From MB1-2 sp046566065 (GTDB lineage Bacteria > Actinomycetota > CADDZG01 > WHSQ01), in NCBI GenBank assembly GCA_046566065.1, contig JBKHXK010000046.1, positions 1 through 15,503 on the forward strand: a DNA stretch of 15,503 nt, read 5' to 3'. Shown one piece after another: positions 7,312 to 14,459 of the stretch. A model generated the notes under the pieces. The model was not told the origin of the DNA. It saw nothing but the letters and a program-made list of their open reading frames with translations, and ran no database searches. Each line of letters opens with the position of its first letter. Position 1 is the first letter of the stretch. The translations under genes were made by a program, and so were the position numbers.

Positions 7312-8109
7312 ATGGACCCCACGATCGAACGTCTCGACGCGTTGGTGCTCGACCTCGACGGCGTTCTCTATCGCGGCGACCGAACCGTCCCGGGCTCGCC
7401 TGAGGCCGTCGAAGCCCTGCGCGAAGCGGGCAAGCGGCTGCTGTTCGTGACCAACAACTCGACCCGCACCGAAGCCGACGTCGTGGTGAAGCTGTCGCGT
7501 CACGGCATCTTCGTGACGCCAGAGGAGGTACTGACGTCCGCGACGGTGACGGCCGATCTTCTCCTCGAACGTGGCCTCGGCGGAGTCACCACCTTCGTGA
7601 TCGGCGGCGATGGGATCAGGGCGGCGCTGACCGAAGCCGGATCCAGGCTCGTGACCGGTGACGAAGGCGCTGCCGCCGAGATCGTCGTCGTGGGCGGCGA
7701 TCGGACCTTCGACTACGAGGCGATGCGCATCGCCGCGGATGCGGTGCGATCGGGCGCACTGTTCATAGCCACCAACGCCGATCCGAGCTTCCCCACCCCG
7801 ACCGGTCTGGTCCCCGGCGCCGGAGCGATCGTGGCCGCGATCGAGGTGGCGTCCGGCCGCCGGGCCGAGGTCATGGGCAAGCCGCACCTGCCGATGATGC
7901 GAGCGGCCGCGGCGCGGCTCGAAGGAGCGCGATCGATCGGGATCATCGGCGACCAACCCCGCACCGACCTCGACGGCGGCCGCGCCATGGGCTGGACGAC
8001 CATCCTCGTGCTCTCGGGCGTTACGGGAGCGGACGAGGCTGCCGCGCTGGAGCCGGCTCCTGATCTCGTGCGGCCGGACCTACAGAGCCTCGTCGCCGGG
8101 CCCGCCTGA
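7312..8109 (+). CDS. HAD-superfamily subfamily IIA phosphatase, NagD-like
   Basis: A 265-residue phosphatase of the NagD/PNPP type. Motif I is LVLDLDGVLYRG with the nucleophile Asp14 and acid/base Asp16; motif II is VTNNSTR (46-52); the motif III lysine is Lys190 in GKPHLPMM; motif IV is GDQPRTDLDGG (213-223) with the Mg-binding aspartates. The NADPSFPTPTG stretch (155-165) and a C2-type cap between motifs II and III are typical of the subfamily, which removes phosphate from nucleotides, phosphosugars or 4-nitrophenyl phosphate. The natural substrate cannot be read from sequence. ATG start with a weak GGTGGA upstream. It converges on the permease gene, with seven bases between stops, and is divergent from prfC. 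Confidence 0.88.
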   Translation: MDPTIERLDALVLDLDGVLYRGDRTVPGSPEAVEALREAGKRLLFVTNNSTRTEADVVVKLSRHGIFVTPEEVLTSATVTADLLLERGLGGVTTFVIGGDGIRAALTEAGSRLVTGDEGAAAEIVVVGGDRTFDYEAMRIAADAVRSGALFIATNADPSFPTPTGLVPGAGAIVAAIEVASGRRAEVMGKPHLPMMRAAAARLEGARSIGIIGDQPRTDLDGGRAMGWTTILVLSGVTGADEAAALEPAPDLVRPDLQSLVAGPA

Positions 8110-8116
8110 ACCTGCT

Positions 8117-9586
8117 CTACTCGAAGGCGATCGCGTCCAAGACGTCGAGGCGAGCCGCTCTCCTCGCCGGTAGAACCGCAGCCAACAACCCCGCGATCGC
8201 AGCTATGACCAGGAAGGCAACGATCTGAGCCCAGGGCAGGACGGTTCTGCTGAAGCCGTCGTCCCGCAAGGTCGATATCAGAGCCCAACCGAAGGCGGTG
8301 CCGACGACCACGCCCAACACCGTGCCGAACACGGCGATGATCGCCGCCTCCCACCTGATCATCCTGCGTATCTGCGACCTCGACGCACCAACGGCCCGCA
8401 GCAGCCCGACCTCTCTCCTTCGTTCGTGCACGGATAGCGCGAGTGTGTTCGTGATCCCGAGCACCGCGATGATCAGGGCCAGGGCTAACAGTCCGTAGAC
8501 CATGTTCAGCATCTGGTCGATCAGCCGTGAGCCCTCCTCCCGCAAGCCCGCCTGGTCCAGAACACGCACGCTGGGGAACTCCTTCAGATGCTCTTCGACC
8601 GCGGAACGCATCTCGTCGGGGGTCACGCCCGAAGATGCGACCAGGTGGACCTGCAGATCCTGCTGCCGGGCGAAGTTGTCCTCGTAGGTGGGAAGGGCCA
8701 GGAGGTAACGGTCGTCGATCTCGCCGGAGAAGACGCCGACGACGGGAACGGTCTGCTTCCCGGTAGCGGCGAACGTCATCTCGATCGAACCACCCGCCGA
8801 GATGCCGCGCCCCTCGGCCTCGACGTCTCTCATCAACAGCCCGCCATCTTCGAGCTCCTCGAGGGAGCCCGAGACGATACCGAGCTCCATCACGTCATCG
8901 ATCGTCGCCGGATCCACCCCGAGCAGCGTCCTGGCCCCCCCGTCACTGCCCTTCCACTCCCCGAAACGGAAAGGAGATGCAACCTCGACCTCGGGAAGCT
9001 CCTCGAGGTCACGGGCGATGCGCGGACTGAAACCCGTCGTGGAAGCGAACGACTGGCCCATCACGATCAGGTCCGACTTCACGGTCGAGGAGAGGGCCGA
9101 GTCGATCGATGCCTTGAGCGATGAAGCAAACATCGCAACCAAGGTGACCAGGGCGAGACCGACCATGAGGGCCGAGGCCGTCGAAGAGGTGCGACGAGGC
9201 GAGCGACGCGAGTTCTCTCGGGCCAGGGTGCCCGTGACCCCGAAGAGCTTCGGGAGCGGAGAGCCCAAGGCACCGGCGAGGGAACGAGCGAAGACGGGGC
9301 CGAGTCCCGCGACCCCGAGGAAGACCAACAGCGCGCCCAGGCCGACCACGCTCACCTCCTCCGGTACGAGAGACAGAAGCCCGGCGCCCATCACCATCGC
9401 CCCGGCGACGGTCACCACGAGGGCGATGTAGAGGCGGCGTGAGCTCAGCGAGTCGTCCTCGGTGCGAACCTCTTGCATCGCTGCAACCGGGGGGATCGTC
9501 GCAGCACGCCGCGCCGGCAGCAGGGCCGAGAGCATCGTCACCCCGAAGCCGACCAGGAACCCGACCACGATCGTCCTGGGAGCCAC
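8117..9586 (-). CDS. ABC transporter permease, FtsX/MacB-like, C-terminal part after a frameshift
   Basis: 489 codons, read in a different frame from the preceding piece. It begins with the last helix of the first FtsX domain (APRTIVVGFLVGFGV, ending in LPARRAATIP). Then come helices near 52-72, 80-98 and 140-160, a large extracytoplasmic domain, and a second FtsX domain with three helices (about 365-390, 410-435 and 450-475), ending in a parallel LPARRAARLD. This is the two-domain permease architecture used by LolCDE/MacB-like exporters of lipids, lipoproteins or peptides. The nominal GTG start at 9586 has no Shine-Dalgarno and lies inside the preceding frame, so it is unlikely to be a true start. 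See the N-terminal part for the break. With both parts joined the protein would be about 848 residues. Confidence 0.85.
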   Translation of the reverse strand: MAPRTIVVGFLVGFGVTMLSALLPARRAATIPPVAAMQEVRTEDDSLSSRRLYIALVVTVAGAMVMGAGLLSLVPEEVSVVGLGALLVFLGVAGLGPVFARSLAGALGSPLPKLFGVTGTLARENSRRSPRRTSSTASALMVGLALVTLVAMFASSLKASIDSALSSTVKSDLIVMGQSFASTTGFSPRIARDLEELPEVEVASPFRFGEWKGSDGGARTLLGVDPATIDDVMELGIVSGSLEELEDGGLLMRDVEAEGRGISAGGSIEMTFAATGKQTVPVVGVFSGEIDDRYLLALPTYEDNFARQQDLQVHLVASSGVTPDEMRSAVEEHLKEFPSVRVLDQAGLREEGSRLIDQMLNMVYGLLALALIIAVLGITNTLALSVHERRREVGLLRAVGASRSQIRRMIRWEAAIIAVFGTVLGVVVGTAFGWALISTLRDDGFSRTVLPWAQIVAFLVIAAIAGLLAAVLPARRAARLDVLDAIAFE

Positions 9587-10662
9587 TCCAACGTGGCCGG
9601 GGGCAGATCGATGCCGACGGCGTCCATGAGGTTCTGCAGACCGACGGCTAGAGCCAGGCCGGCAGCGATCCCCAATGTCGAAGCGACCGCGGCGATGAGG
9701 GCCGCTTCCACCAACACCGAAGCCGTCACCTGGCGGCCGCTTGCGCCGATCGCTCGAAGCAGCCCGAACTCCTTCGTACGCTGAGCGACGATGATCGAGA
9801 AGGTGTTGAAGATGATGAAGGCGCCGACGAATACCGCGACCGCTGCGAAGACCAGCAGAACGGTCGTGAAGTACCCGAACCCCTGTTGGATCTGGCGCTT
9901 CGTTTCCTCGGCCTGGGCCGCGCCGGTCTTCAGCTCTACGTTGTCGGGCAACTCGGCCGCGAGGAGGTTACGGAGCTCGGTAGCCGAGGTGCCCTCCTCG
10001 GCCGCGACCTCGATCTGATCGACCCGGTCCTTCTTCTTGAACAACCTCTGTGCCGTTTCCAGATCGAAGGCGGCCATCGTCGCCCCTCCGAAGCCCGATC
10101 CGCTGGGGGTGTCGATGATGCCGACGAGGTCGAACGTCACCTTCGGTCCCTGCAGCAAGACCTCGACCTGATCGCCCACTTCGAACCCGTGATCCCGCGC
10201 GGTGTCGGCGTCCATCAGCACCTCGTCGGGGCCGGAGGGAGCCCGACCGTCGGTCAAGCGCACCGACGACAGACCCGGGTCCTCCGTCCAGGAGATCCCG
10301 AGCGTGGGGGGGCCGAACGGCGTGATGGCCTTGCCCTTCTTGTCTACGAACTGCGCGTAGCCCGTGACTGCGCCGCTCGCCACCGCAACACCGGGAACCG
10401 ACGCCACTGTCTCGACCATGCTCTCCGGCAGACCCGGCCCCCCTGCCCCGTAGTCGATCAGGGACTCGAACTCCATCTTGGGAGCGACGTATACGTCGAC
10501 GCCGGCGGTCCCCTCCTCGACCATCGAGGTGAAGACCCGGTTGAGAGCATCGGTGTAGGTCAGCGTCCCGGTGACGAACGTCACGCCCAGCATCACCGCC
10601 AGGGCGGTCAGCGCGAGCCGGAGACGATGCGCCAGCGCCGACCTCAACGAGATGCCGAGCAC
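9538..10662 (-). CDS. ABC transporter permease, FtsX/MacB-like, N-terminal part before a frameshift
   Basis: The first 359 or so codons encode a normal FtsX-domain start: helix 1 (about 12-34), a large MacB-type extracytoplasmic domain (about 35-260), helix 2 (about 263-288), the cytoplasmic EFGLLRAIGAS loop (about 293-303) and helix 3 (about 312-335). After ATLE the frame reads WLPGRSWSG and stops early, before helix 4. Restoring a single G after the GAG codon at 9586-9588 gives ATLE-VAPRTIVVGFLVG and joins the downstream frame exactly. So this is one gene split by a one-base deletion, either a real mutation or an assembly error. GTG start three bases after the ATPase stop, so it is in an operon with it. 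Confidence 0.85.
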   Translation of the reverse strand: MLGISLRSALAHRLRLALTALAVMLGVTFVTGTLTYTDALNRVFTSMVEEGTAGVDVYVAPKMEFESLIDYGAGGPGLPESMVETVASVPGVAVASGAVTGYAQFVDKKGKAITPFGPPTLGISWTEDPGLSSVRLTDGRAPSGPDEVLMDADTARDHGFEVGDQVEVLLQGPKVTFDLVGIIDTPSGSGFGGATMAAFDLETAQRLFKKKDRVDQIEVAAEEGTSATELRNLLAAELPDNVELKTGAAQAEETKRQIQQGFGYFTTVLLVFAAVAVFVGAFIIFNTFSIIVAQRTKEFGLLRAIGASGRQVTASVLVEAALIAAVASTLGIAAGLALAVGLQNLMDAVGIDLPPATLEWLPGRSWSGSWSASG

Positions 10663-10665
10663 GAC

Positions 10666-11427
10666 CTAGCCCCCGAGATGCTTCAGGTGTTCGATCACGG
10701 CATCCGAGGTCGGATCTTCCAGCTCGGCCACGGGCTTGCCGTCTTGGAGGAAGAGGACGCGATCGGAGTAGGCCGCCGCGGCCGCGTCGTGCGTGACCAT
10801 CAAGATGGTCTGTCCTAGGTCTTCGACGACCTTCTGCATGAGCTCCAGCATCTGTCCCCCGGCGCGCGAGTCGAGGTTCCCCGTCGGCTCGTCCGCGAAG
10901 ACGATCTGTGGCCGCGAAGCCAGGGCGCGGGCCACCGCGACGCGCTGCTGCTGTCCGCCGGACATCTCGGACGGACGATGCCCGAGGCGGTCCCCGAGTT
11001 GGAGCGACTCCACCACCTGGTCGAACCACGCGGCATCGGGCCTGCGTCCCGCCAGAGATAGCGGAAGGGTGATGTTCTCGAGGGCGGTCAGCGTCGGCAG
11101 CAGGTTGAAGAACTGGAAGACGAAGCCGATCTTCTCGCGTCTCAGAAGGGTCAGCCTCTTCTCGTCCAACGCGGACACCTCGACGTCCCCCAAGAAGATC
11201 TGGCCCGAGGTCAGTCGGTCCAGTCCTGCGAGGCAATGGAGAAGCGTGGACTTGCCGGAACCCGAGGGCCCCATGATCGCCGTGAAGCGCTCCGCTTCGA
11301 AATCGACGGTCGCGTGGTCCAGGGCCCGCACCTCTGTTTGCCCCGTCCCGTAGATCTTCACTGCCTCGACGGCCCGGCCGGCTATCTCTCGTTGCGCGGA
11401 ACCAGGCGACGAGGTCGCCACTGTCAC
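10666..11427 (-). CDS. ABC transporter ATP-binding protein, LolD/MacB type
   Basis: A 253-residue ABC ATPase with Walker A GPSGSGKST (53-61), Q-loop Gln105 in VFQFFNLLP, signature MSGGQQQR (145-152), Walker B IVFADEP (165-171) followed by TGNLDS, and the switch histidine His203 in VTHD. The sequence ALENITLPL after the Q-loop and the ADEPTGNLD ending are characteristic of the MacB/LolD/FtsE-like group that pairs with FtsX-domain permeases. It probably drives the adjacent two-domain permease as a mechanotransmission exporter; the cargo is unknown. The start GTG overlaps the carbonic anhydrase stop (GTGA), so translation is coupled, and the permease follows after three bases. Confidence 0.93.
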   Translation of the reverse strand: MTVATSSPGSAQREIAGRAVEAVKIYGTGQTEVRALDHATVDFEAERFTAIMGPSGSGKSTLLHCLAGLDRLTSGQIFLGDVEVSALDEKRLTLLRREKIGFVFQFFNLLPTLTALENITLPLSLAGRRPDAAWFDQVVESLQLGDRLGHRPSEMSGGQQQRVAVARALASRPQIVFADEPTGNLDSRAGGQMLELMQKVVEDLGQTILMVTHDAAAAAYSDRVLFLQDGKPVAELEDPTSDAVIEHLKHLGG

Positions 11428-11936
11428 GCAGGCACCTCGACCTCTCGAAGCCGTCCGGTCTTGACGTCGTAGACGAATCCCCGCACCTGATCCCTGTGCG
11501 GAAGGAACACCGACGACCTGATCCGCGTCACCGCGGCTGCCGTCTCTTCCTCCAGCTCACCGAAGGCGTGCAGCCGGAGATCGAGGGCCTGGCCGGTCTC
11601 CCGTTCCACCTGCTCCCGGACCTCGTCCTCGGGCAGCCCGAGCATCCCGCAACCGGTGTGCTGGATCACCATGACGGCCTTCGTGCCGAGCAGACGCTGG
11701 GAGATCAGCAGCGACCGCAACGCATCGTCACTTGCGATCCCACCTGCGTTCCTGATGACGTGGACCGCGCCCTCCGACACGCCGAGGATCCTGTGGATGT
11801 CCATGCGAGCGTCCATGCACGCGAGAACGGCGACCTCTTGCGCGGGAGGCGAGGCGAGATGGCCCTTGTCGAAATCGGCCGCGTATCGTCTATTCCGCTG
11901 AAGGAGCTCTTCGATGGCATCCATGGAGGAGGACAC
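11424..11936 (-). CDS. Beta-class carbonic anhydrase
   Basis: A 170-residue enzyme interconverting CO2 and bicarbonate. The zinc ligands are in place: Cys40 in ACMDARMD with the Asp42/Arg44 dyad, then His93 and Cys96 in QHTGCGM. VIRNAGGIASDD (60-71) is the other family signature. The small size and CMDARMD form resemble the mycobacterial Rv1284-like group. The GTG start (or ATG at 11924, four codons in) lacks a clear Shine-Dalgarno; the msrA stop is only 23 bases upstream, so re-initiation is plausible. The stop overlaps the next gene's start. It sits between a methionine sulfoxide reductase and an ABC exporter; no metabolic link is evident. Confidence 0.92.
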   Translation of the reverse strand: MSSSMDAIEELLQRNRRYAADFDKGHLASPPAQEVAVLACMDARMDIHRILGVSEGAVHVIRNAGGIASDDALRSLLISQRLLGTKAVMVIQHTGCGMLGLPEDEVREQVERETGQALDLRLHAFGELEEETAAAVTRIRSSVFLPHRDQVRGFVYDVKTGRLREVEVPA

Positions 11937-11959
11937 GATAGAGCGCGTTCGGTGGACCC

Positions 11960-12601
11960 TCAGGAAGGGATCGCGCAGCTGACCCCGGTGCCCTTGAGAC
12001 CGCAGTAGCCGTTAGGGACCTTGTGCAAATACTGCTGGTGGTAGTCCTCGGCGTAGTACATGGGCCCGGTGGCGGTGAGCTCGGTCGTGATCGGAGAGAA
12101 CCCACGCTCTCGGAGAGCTTCGTCGTAGGCCCGCAGCGCGGCTTGGGCGACTACTTTCTGCTCGTCATCGGTGTAGTAGATGGCCGAGCGGTACTGGGTA
12201 CCGACGTCGTTTCCTTGCCGCATGCCTTGGGTCGGGTCGTGCTCTTCGAAGAAGACCCGGAGCAGCTCGGCGTAGGAGATCACCGCAGGGTCGAAGACGA
12301 CCTGAACCACCTCCGCGTGACCGGTCATCCCGCTGCACACCTCTTCGTACGTGGGATACGGCGTCACGCCGCCCACGTAGCCGACCGAGGTCGAGTACAC
12401 ACCCTCGAGTCCCCAGAAGAGGCGCTCCGCCCCCCAGAAGCAACCGAGCCCGAATACGGCTACCTGCATGCCGTCGGGGAAAGGAGGTTGCAGCCGAGTG
12501 CCCAGAACGGCATGCGTCTCTGGCACCTCGAAGGCGGGAGCAGCGCGGCCGGCTAGAGCCTCACTGGGATCGGGGAGTTGGGTCTTCTTGCGCAACAGCA
12601 T
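11960..12601 (-). CDS. msrA: Peptide methionine-S-sulfoxide reductase
   Basis: A 213-residue enzyme that repairs oxidised methionine (S-epimer) in proteins. The catalytic motif GCFWGAER is at 53-60 with Cys54 as nucleophile. YVGG, PTYEEVCSGMTGHAEVVQV (84-102), HDPTQGMRQGNDVGTQYRSAI (111-131) and EDYHQQYL (165-172) follow in the family order. Cys180 (NGYC) and Cys189 (VSCA) are placed to serve as recycling cysteines. The start is the ATG at 12601, backed by a full-strength GGAGGTGA two bases upstream. The frame is open to a TTG at 12649 that overlaps the upstream stop, but the N-terminal MLLRKK...PSEALAGR matches known MsrA starts. The gene is in the same run as the GAF-ANTAR regulator, 44 bases downstream of it. 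Confidence 0.95.
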   Translation of the reverse strand: MLLRKKTQLPDPSEALAGRAAPAFEVPETHAVLGTRLQPPFPDGMQVAVFGLGCFWGAERLFWGLEGVYSTSVGYVGGVTPYPTYEEVCSGMTGHAEVVQVVFDPAVISYAELLRVFFEEHDPTQGMRQGNDVGTQYRSAIYYTDDEQKVVAQAALRAYDEALRERGFSPITTELTATGPMYYAEDYHQQYLHKVPNGYCGLKGTGVSCAIPS

Positions 12602-12603
12602 CT

Positions 12604-12611
12604 TCACCTCC
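12604..12611 (-). promoter_or_regulatory. Strong ribosome binding site of msrA
   Basis: GGAGGTGA, an extended match to the 16S anti-Shine-Dalgarno, two bases before ATG (five bases when measured from GGAGG). It decides the msrA start over the longer frame beginning at 12649. Confidence 0.75.
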
Positions 12612-12645
12612 GCTTCGTCACCGACAACGATAGCCGGGCCGGAGG

Positions 12646-13386
12646 TCAAGGCCGGTCGCTCTGGGACCCCCCACTCTTGAGCTTGCTCTCCCAGGCCTCG
12701 ACGTAGTTCTGCGCTATGTCCCGAAGCTTCACGTTCGCGGTCTGAGACACCTTCACGAGCTTCTGGAAGGCCTCGTCGGAGGTCAGGGCCTCTTGAGCCA
12801 TGAGCAAGCCGGTGGCCTGTCCGATCATCGTGCGGGTCTTCAGGCCTTCCTCGAGCTGCTTCAGCTGGGTGCCCCGCGCCTCGAACTCCTTGACGTTCGC
12901 CAGGATCACCGACGCCTGGGTCGCGAAGATCCAGCCCTCCTCCTTCTGGCCGGGACGCAGGGCATCGCGCTCCCGGGAATAGAAGTTGATCGCGCCGAAG
13001 ACCTCGCCCTTCATGTTCAGGGGGAACGACACCACGGAATAAACGTCATGATCCGCGGCCGCCTCGGCGAAGGGGCGCCAGCGGGGCGGAACGTCGTCCC
13101 CGTTGAAGTACTGCACCTCGCCCGTCTGGATCGCGTCGACGCAGGGCCCTTTCATGGCGTCGTACTGCGCCTGATCGAGGGGGTTGACGCGCTCGTCGGT
13201 GGCTCCGTACGTGGCCACCTTGTCTCTTTCGACCAGGCTGGTCGCGACCGCATCCCAGCCATCGAGAGCGAGCAGGCCCAGGGTGCCCAAGTGGCCCATC
13301 AGGATGTCCAGGGTCTGTCCGGAGACCGGCACCTCTGCTGTTGTATTTACCGGTCGCGCTGTACGACCCTGCGGGCGTTCCGCCAT
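12646..13386 (-). CDS. GAF-ANTAR domain regulator (RNA-binding antiterminator type)
   Basis: About 246 residues from ATG 13386. Residues about 32-162 form a GAF sensor domain (GWDAVATSLVERDKVATYG, GPCVDAI, SVVSFPL, FGAINFYSRE). A short coiled linker (EFEARGTQLKQLEEGLKTR) leads into an ANTAR domain at about 173-230 (MIGQATGLLMAQEALTSDEAF, VSQTANVKLRDIAQNYVE). ANTAR domains bind paired RNA stem-loops and prevent transcription termination; GAF domains sense small ligands or redox signals. The ligand is unknown; with msrA next door a redox cue is possible but only inferred. The chosen ATG has GGGGGAG three bases upstream. In-frame GTG 13398 and TTG 13410 are alternatives, but they lie within the hairpin at 13397-13420. 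Likely first gene of a five-gene run ending in the permease. Confidence 0.9.
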   Translation of the reverse strand: MAERPQGRTARPVNTTAEVPVSGQTLDILMGHLGTLGLLALDGWDAVATSLVERDKVATYGATDERVNPLDQAQYDAMKGPCVDAIQTGEVQYFNGDDVPPRWRPFAEAAADHDVYSVVSFPLNMKGEVFGAINFYSRERDALRPGQKEEGWIFATQASVILANVKEFEARGTQLKQLEEGLKTRTMIGQATGLLMAQEALTSDEAFQKLVKVSQTANVKLRDIAQNYVEAWESKLKSGGSQSDRP

Positions 13387-13396
13387 GTTCTCCCCC

Positions 13397-13420
13397 ACTC
13401 TTCGACGCAAGCCGAAGAGT
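13397..13420 (-). promoter_or_regulatory. Perfect 8-bp hairpin in the leader of the GAF-ANTAR gene
   Basis: On the minus strand ACTCTTCG, eight loop bases (GCTTGCGT), then CGAAGAGT: a perfect 8-bp stem, ending directly before the GGGGGAG ribosome binding site of the ANTAR gene. The outermost loop bases could form a G-U pair, leaving a six-base loop CUUGCG. ANTAR proteins recognise hairpins with six-base loops (A at position 1, G at 4); this loop has G at 4 but not A at 1, and a clear second hairpin is not seen, so it is not a classic target. Confidence 0.5.
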
Positions 13421-13466
13421 CGGGCTCGGGTTTGAACGAGGCCCCTCAGCCAATCCTTGAACCTTC

Positions 13467-13475
13467 ACCGTAGCA
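13467..13475 (-). promoter_or_regulatory. Candidate extended -10 promoter for the GAF-ANTAR operon
   Basis: TGC followed by TACGGT on the minus strand fits an extended -10 (TGN plus TANNNT). It would place a transcription start near 13460 and a leader of about 75 bases containing the hairpin at 13397-13420. No good -35 is seen. Confidence 0.28.
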
Positions 13476-13504
13476 GTAGAGGTGGACAGGCCCGTTGCCC
13501 CGCT

Positions 13505-14380
13505 CTAGCCCCCCGAAAGAGAGAAGTGCATCCAGTCCTTGGCCGAGCTCCAGTCCCCACCCCAGCCCCAGCCGATCCGAGCGAACGAGCGAGTCACGAC
13601 GTCGCCGGGGAAGATCATCCCGGGCCGTCCCCAGGATCGGTTGCGGTACGCAACGGCCCGCTCCGGCAGGACCAGGTCGCCGCGCACGTAGGGATTGTGG
13701 AAGGGGTTGACGTCGAGCGCCAAGCCGTAAGCGTGCTCGGACCAGTCGTCGCTCAGCCGCGTGGGGCGGCAGACGAACGCCCCCGTGTTGTTGCCGTCGC
13801 CGGTTGGAGGAGCACGAAGCTCCGCTCGCCGGGTGATGCGCATCTCCTCGATAGGCCACCGGGCCCGATGCAAGGAACGGAACGCGGACACGACGTCCCT
13901 CGCCACTCGCTCATGCACGAGCAGCTCGCCGGTGTGAGGACGGCGATCGAAGCCCCAGAAGCTGACGTTGACGTAGGCGAGCTCGCCCGCCCGCACGGGG
14001 CAGGAGGGCCGCCAGGTCGACCGTCTCAAAACCCGCTCGGGAACGGGACGCACCGAGGACACGAACCGATCGCCCGTGGGTGCGGGCAGGACGTCGGTCG
14101 TCACCAGCCGCCGGTCGCGCAGCAGCCGCGGGGTGCGCCGGGCGATCCCAAGGCCGTTCGGTCGCTGGGGCAGGACCCTCGTGCCCAACCAGGCCGGCGG
14201 GTGCGCGACACCTGGAGGGAGTCGATCGTTCTCGGAAGGAGAGGCCATCGAGCTGGGGGCCGCCGACGATGGCGCAACGGCATCGGTTCGAGGACCGGGG
14301 CGCGCATCGAGGCCCCCAGAGCACGCTGCGGCGAACGAGGCGGTTGCGAGAAGGAGCAGCGCGGCGCACCTGGAACCCAT
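13505..14380 (-). CDS. Lipoprotein M15-family peptidoglycan peptidase (M15C-like)
   Basis: A 291-residue secreted lipoprotein. The N terminus is a signal peptide with lipobox AAAC (Cys20). A Pro/Ser/Ala-rich linker of about 100 residues follows. The C-terminal zinc peptidase domain carries NNTGAFVCRP (197-206), EHAYGLALDVNP (215-226), giving the HX6D zinc ligands His216 and Asp223, and DWMHFSL (282-288) with His285 as the third ligand. The pattern NNTxAFxCR...SEHAYGxAxDxNPxxNPYV is that of M15C peptidases (VanY/L-alanyl-D-glutamate endopeptidase-like), which cut stem peptides in the cell wall. Substrate bond is not decidable. ATG start with GGAG two bases upstream (slightly close). Divergent from the cyclase gene; the 79-base intergenic region shows no clear promoter. 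Confidence 0.88.
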   Translation of the reverse strand: MGSRCAALLLLATASFAAACSGGLDARPGPRTDAVAPSSAAPSSMASPSENDRLPPGVAHPPAWLGTRVLPQRPNGLGIARRTPRLLRDRRLVTTDVLPAPTGDRFVSSVRPVPERVLRRSTWRPSCPVRAGELAYVNVSFWGFDRRPHTGELLVHERVARDVVSAFRSLHRARWPIEEMRITRRAELRAPPTGDGNNTGAFVCRPTRLSDDWSEHAYGLALDVNPFHNPYVRGDLVLPERAVAYRNRSWGRPGMIFPGDVVTRSFARIGWGWGGDWSSAKDWMHFSLSGG

Positions 14381-14459
14381 ATCTCCACGCTAACGGCGCC
14401 GCTCGGGCTACTCCGACTCCGCTACCGGGCCCCCTTGGGTGTCGTGGTTCTATTGAGTC

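Noticed and set aside
9968..11236. 422-codon minus-strand open frame over the permease and ATPase
   Set aside because: Off-frame reading of two clear ABC transporter genes; Arg-rich composition without motifs.
12602..12649. Longer msrA N terminus starting at TTG 12649, with a 4-base overlap to the ANTAR gene stop
   Set aside because: The ATG at 12601 has a near-perfect Shine-Dalgarno and gives the usual MsrA N terminus.
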